DNA from: an uncultured Saprospiraceae bacterium
GTDB lineage: Bacteria > Bacteroidota > Bacteroidia > Chitinophagales > Saprospiraceae
Reading direction: 5' to 3'
NCBI GenBank assembly: GCA_938002705.1
Contig: CALLAG010000137.1
Location: forward strand, 1 to 9,827
DNA: 9,827 bases
The notes below the pieces were generated by a model that was given only the letters and a program-made list of their open reading frames with translations, was not told the origin of the DNA and ran no database searches. The position numbers and the translations under genes were made by a program. Below, piece after piece: positions 6,515 to 9,827 of this stretch (position 1 is the stretch's first letter; each line of letters starts with the position of its first letter).

Positions 6515-9022
6515 TTAATTTAATACTCTAACTCTTACAATCTCTGCTTTTCTCTGACGAGAAGCTTCAGGACTGTATACTGAGAGACGTCTATTGCTAT
6601 ATGAATCAGATATACCTGATGGTGCTATCTCTTCACCAAAAGATATTTCGGTTACGACTAATTTGCCAGACGCTACATAAGGAGCTAATACACCGTTAGC
6701 ATATGAAGTAATTTCATTCTTGAGACTCCATATCCTTCTTTGTCCCAACGCCAGGTTATATCTATTAGCTGCTCTCGGACTCGCGAACCCTTTGAGACTT
6801 AACTCTATGATATCACCAGAATCTAACCTCTGTTTTAACTTAGCGATAAATTTCTGAAGCTTGGCATAACCATTCTTCACATCACCCTCAAAGAAGGCCT
6901 CTACTTCAGATGCTGCAGAACTCTTAAGGTCTCCAACTAATGATTTAGCATAGTTCGTTTTAAATTCATCTTTCTTTAAGATATAATCAAAGTAGGTCTC
7001 TGAATATGTATTAGCTGTGAATAGCTTCTTAGTTCTCGGATCAGGAATATCGTTATCGTAGTATACGACGACTGGCAGATACTCATTTAGATCTATATCA
7101 TTTCTACGTAAGTAGACCCTCTCCGTTACAGTGCCATCTATGACGTTATTACTATTAACGACAAGTTGCTCGGTTATGAATCCTATACGCTCTACCGTAA
7201 GTAGATAATCTCTACCAGCTACTATATCAAAGTTAAAATCGTTAGCAGTAGCATTAGTTATGACGATAGGTTCTTGCCCCTCAGCCTCTAATGTTACAGT
7301 AGCTCCTTCTAAGTCTTCTAATGTACTCTCATCAAATGTCAATACCTGAAGTTTAACTTCCTGAGGTGTCAGGAATATCTTTTTAGTAATGTCAGTCTTG
7401 GAGCAATCCTTGATACTTATGTTAGTTGTATCAGGCTTATATCCATCCTTAGTAGATACTATAATATATTCCTTATTACACTTGATTCTAAATTTATGAT
7501 CGTGACCAAGATCATTAAGGTTTTCGAAAAGTAATTCTCCTGTGACGGCATCAAGAATCTGGACTCTTGCACCTAATAGAGAATCTCGGGTCTCTTCATT
7601 AAATGTCAAAGCATTTAAATCCAAAAAGATTTCTTCAATTTTGACTTTATAGATATCATAACAACAAGCCTCATAACCCTCTTCTAAGAATAGAGAACCT
7701 GTCCTGTTAGATGATATATGACCATCTATTTCATTATCTTCTAAGCTAAAGTATATGTCATTGAAGCTGGTATTAATAGGTGCAAGCATATTTTCTGCTT
7801 GAGCATATTCATTACCCGTTTTGTATGTCTTATAGACGTCGAATCCGCCCATCCCGAGATATCCATCAGAGCTAAAGTAGAGCATCCCACTTCCTGTGTG
7901 GAAGAAAGGTGTAATCTCATCATCTTTAGTATTTATATCAGCCATATTAATGGATTCTCCGTAATTGTCACCATCTATATAACTGAACCAAATATCATTT
8001 TTGCCCTTGCCACCTTCTCTATCTGAAGAGTAAAATAAAACTTCCTTATCTAGAACAATGTCATATCCTATTGTAGGTTGTGTAGAGGTGAATTCATCAC
8101 CATTTATAGAAGCTGGTAATTTTGTTCCTTTTCTGAATTTCCCATCAGAATCTACATCACTTACGTATATATCACATCTTATATCTGTAGCATTTAAGTA
8201 GTTACATAGAGTATAATACATCTTACCTCCATCAGTATTAAATGCTGTATGAGCGACATGTTTTCCAGGATCTGCAACGATATCATTCATTGCATTGTCC
8301 ACATCGTCTTTTTTCTTTTTCTTTAATAACTTCTTCTCATCGTCCGTCATGTCGACAGATAGGTCCTCTATCGGATTGCCACTTAACTCATCACTCTCAG
8401 AAGATAGAACCTTACTGTATACTCTTTTTGGATAGTATTCTTTACTTTCTTTCTCGAACTGCATAGAAGAGTAATAGAAATTATCATTGTAAGAAACACC
8501 TCCAAATTCTGAATAAGGTGTATTAATACTTCCTTCTATTCTATTGACATCTGTACCAAAAGATGGGTTGCTGGCTTTATCGATTGCCCAATCAATAGCC
8601 TCCATTTCTTTCTCAGCCTTAGCAGTATAATAAGGATCATCCCCTCTGTTCTCTGACAGATATAACTCGTAATTACGTCTCGCATCATCGTACTTCCCAA
8701 GGTTCTGCTGTGCTTCTGCTAACAAAAGTACAGCAAGTGGATAGCCTCCATCTTCGCTGTTGTCATTATCTAAGACATACTGAAGTTCTCTCTCAGCAGT
8801 AGTGTATGCATTAAACATTAAAGAAGATTCTCCAAAGCGATATCTCACATCCAGAGCAGTAGAATCAAACTCTACAGCTTGTGAGTAGTAATGCATCGCT
8901 TCATAGTAGTTTTTATCAGATAAGGCTTTATCAGCCGCATTCATAAAAGCCTTAAGCGATTGCGATTCTCCTCGGAAGGCACAAAGTGCCAATATTATTA
9001 GTATGTATAAATTCCTATTCAT
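6515..9022 (-). CDS. PorE-like periplasmic protein: TPR, PD40 propeller, carboxypeptidase-regulatory-like domains, OmpA-like C-terminus
   Basis: An 835-residue exported protein with a signal peptide at 1-20 (cleavage near GES|QS). TPR-type helices cover about 23-150 (DKALSDKNYYEAMHYYSQAVEFDSTALDVRYRFGES...). A WD40/PD40-like propeller covers about 165-460, with blade motifs VLFYSSDREGGKGKNDIW (328-345), LYFSSDGYLGMGGFDVY (381-397) and HISSNRTGS...CYDIY. Two carboxypeptidase-regulatory/CNA-B-like beta domains lie at about 465-552 and 555-638. A divergent OmpA-like domain occupies 645-835. The same order of modules is known for PorE of Porphyromonas gingivalis, a T9SS-associated protein that binds peptidoglycan and associates with PorP; having two regulatory-like domains is a difference. 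In the OmpA region the usual GHTD is GFAS (745-748), so the peptidoglycan-contacting Asp is absent, while R763 and the NRRLSV segment (810-815) remain. It lies 21 bp after the PorP/SprF-like gene and 20 bp before the giant adhesin, so the three are probably co-transcribed. It most likely anchors the partner complex to the cell wall (inference). Confidence 0.9.
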   Translation of the reverse strand: MNRNLYILIILALCAFRGESQSLKAFMNAADKALSDKNYYEAMHYYSQAVEFDSTALDVRYRFGESSLMFNAYTTAERELQYVLDNDNSEDGGYPLAVLLLAEAQQNLGKYDDARRNYELYLSENRGDDPYYTAKAEKEMEAIDWAIDKASNPSFGTDVNRIEGSINTPYSEFGGVSYNDNFYYSSMQFEKESKEYYPKRVYSKVLSSESDELSGNPIEDLSVDMTDDEKKLLKKKKKDDVDNAMNDIVADPGKHVAHTAFNTDGGKMYYTLCNYLNATDIRCDIYVSDVDSDGKFRKGTKLPASINGDEFTSTQPTIGYDIVLDKEVLFYSSDREGGKGKNDIWFSYIDGDNYGESINMADINTKDDEITPFFHTGSGMLYFSSDGYLGMGGFDVYKTYKTGNEYAQAENMLAPINTSFNDIYFSLEDNEIDGHISSNRTGSLFLEEGYEACCYDIYKVKIEEIFLDLNALTFNEETRDSLLGARVQILDAVTGELLFENLNDLGHDHKFRIKCNKEYIIVSTKDGYKPDTTNISIKDCSKTDITKKIFLTPQEVKLQVLTFDESTLEDLEGATVTLEAEGQEPIVITNATANDFNFDIVAGRDYLLTVERIGFITEQLVVNSNNVIDGTVTERVYLRRNDIDLNEYLPVVVYYDNDIPDPRTKKLFTANTYSETYFDYILKKDEFKTNYAKSLVGDLKSSAASEVEAFFEGDVKNGYAKLQKFIAKLKQRLDSGDIIELSLKGFASPRAANRYNLALGQRRIWSLKNEITSYANGVLAPYVASGKLVVTEISFGEEIAPSGISDSYSNRRLSVYSPEASRQRKAEIVRVRVLN

Positions 9023-9043
9023 TATTAACTGGGATAATTGAGC

Positions 9044-9827
9044 TTAAAAAATCGGGCAAACTTTAAACTTTCCTGGCGGTTTCACATGCTTGATAATATA
9101 TTGTAGATGCACTTCTGGACCTCTTCCTGAGGCACCTTCGTGCTGAGTCGCAAAACTTGAAAAATCAAGATCATAACTTGCAGCTATGAATAACTGATTA
9201 AGCTGAAAGCCAAGCTTGAAAAATAAAGTCTGGCCTCTGAATCTGTAACCAGCTCCTGCTCTGAATTGTCTTTGCTTTCCCCTCTGATCGTTAAGATAGA
9301 AGTTAAGATATCCACCTGCTATAATCTCTCTATATGTATTCTGCATCTGGTATAATGCATCTAATTGTAGATCTAACTTAGAACTAAGTTGTCTCGAGTA
9401 TATTCCGTAGAAGGCTAATCTGATAGGCAGTGCCTGCGTGACACCGTTATAAAATTTAGACTGTGGCTGAGTTAAGTGATAACCTCCTACTCCTAAGTCA
9501 AGCTTGGTTCGTGTAGACTTCTGCCATCTATAATTGAGCCCCAGACTGGTTTCTATAAAGCTAAAAGACTGAAAATCAAATGCCTCTCCAGAACCGATTT
9601 CAGTATTAAAACTATTAGACTGAGTATCCCATTGGTTATCCCACGTAAGTGACGTGGGATCGAATGCTCTATTAGCGTAACCTACTAAGGCGCCGATAGT
9701 AATGGCATTTTTAGTATTCAGTACTCTTGTATAAGAACCTGATAGATTGATATTAAGTAACCTTAGATTAGAGTCCCCTTGCTTGTCATAGTTAAAGAAT
9801 CCTCCTACGCCAAAGAAACCTTTTTTG
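9044..9827 (-). CDS. PorP/SprF-family type IX secretion outer-membrane protein (C-terminal 260 residues, partial)
   Basis: The reading frame is open from the right edge to a TAA at 9046-9044; about 60-70 N-terminal residues are probably missing compared with the usual 300-330 of the family. The visible part is a series of alternating amphipathic strands with Gly and aromatic residues (GFFGVGGFFNYD, LNYRWQKSTRTKLDLGVGGYH, FRAGAGYRFRGQTLFFKLGF), as expected of an outer-membrane barrel. The C-terminus carries the family hallmark LFIAASYDLDFSSF...GRGPEVHLQYI and ends CPIF. PorP/SprF-like proteins are paired with type B CTD cargo and are needed for secreting or attaching that specific cargo, as SprF is for SprB. 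The cargo candidate here is two genes downstream. The internal Met at 9346 is not the real start, because the frame continues upstream without a stop. Whether more operon genes lie further upstream cannot be seen. Confidence 0.92.
   Translation of the reverse strand, partial: KKGFFGVGGFFNYDKQGDSNLRLLNINLSGSYTRVLNTKNAITIGALVGYANRAFDPTSLTWDNQWDTQSNSFNTEIGSGEAFDFQSFSFIETSLGLNYRWQKSTRTKLDLGVGGYHLTQPQSKFYNGVTQALPIRLAFYGIYSRQLSSKLDLQLDALYQMQNTYREIIAGGYLNFYLNDQRGKQRQFRAGAGYRFRGQTLFFKLGFQLNQLFIAASYDLDFSSFATQHEGASGRGPEVHLQYIIKHVKPPGKFKVCPIF
9638..9660. repeat. Perfect 9-bp hairpin inside the PorP/SprF-like gene
   Basis: ATCCCACGT (9638-9646) and ACGTGGGAT (9652-9660) form a perfect inverted repeat with a 5-nt loop. 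It is within the coding frame (DPTSLTWD on the protein). No T-run follows on either strand, so it is not a standard terminator. It may be an RNA structure in the operon message or a coincidence of the codons. Confidence 0.5.

Noticed and set aside
2518..6531. Several plus-strand frames of 97-147 codons opposite the giant surface protein
   Set aside because: All are antisense to a gene with clear domain structure. They are Ser/Thr/Val-rich because they mirror Thr/Asp/Gly codons, and none looks like a protein family.
7741..8466. Short frames on both strands inside the PorE-like gene
   Set aside because: They overlap the propeller-coding region completely and have no recognisable domains or initiation signals.

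Overview
The window looks like a chromosomal segment of a Bacteroidota organism. The best evidence is a type IX secretion (T9SS) surface-protein locus on the minus strand: a PorP/SprF-family outer-membrane protein, a PorE-like TPR/propeller/OmpA protein, and a giant cell-surface protein ending in the 'gliding motility-associated C-terminal domain' (CHU_C, type B sorting signal). The AT-rich DNA and weak Shine-Dalgarno signals fit this phylum. The gene content suggests Saprospiria or a related lineage, but that finer placement is a guess. All five genes are on the minus strand, so transcription runs from high to low coordinates.

Layout in transcription order. (1) 9827-9044: C-terminal 260 residues of a PorP/SprF-like protein, cut by the window edge. 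(2) 9022-6515: an 835-residue PorE-like protein. (3) 6494-2178: a 1438-residue secreted Ig/PKD-repeat protein. The gaps between these genes are 21 and 20 bp, and a clear intrinsic terminator follows at 2150-2116, so they form (the end of) one operon. (4) 2177-1900: an AT-rich spacer holding the terminator and then a dense cluster of dyads and repeats. (5) 1899-691: a stand-alone AAA+ ATPase of the AAA_14/DUF4143 type. (6) 690-277: a 414-bp spacer with no supported gene but three copies of an 8-9 bp word. (7) 276-1: the first 92 residues of a secreted Gly/Ser-rich protein that continues beyond the window.

How the genes fit together (inference from known families). The giant protein would cross the outer membrane through the T9SS. 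The PorP/SprF-like protein is probably its dedicated partner at the outer membrane, and the PorE-like protein could tether that complex to the periplasm and peptidoglycan. The operon therefore reads as a self-contained adhesin/stalk module, comparable to SprB-SprF in gliding flavobacteria. The ATPase has its own putative promoter, lies beyond the terminator and has no evident link to the surface module.

I found no tRNA, rRNA, CRISPR array, insertion sequence or transposase. The signals most worth a second look are the nested dyad cluster upstream of the ATPase, the regular Cys/Trp ladder in the giant protein that ends at an acidic 18-bp-repeat linker, and the divergent OmpA-like domain of the PorE-like protein.
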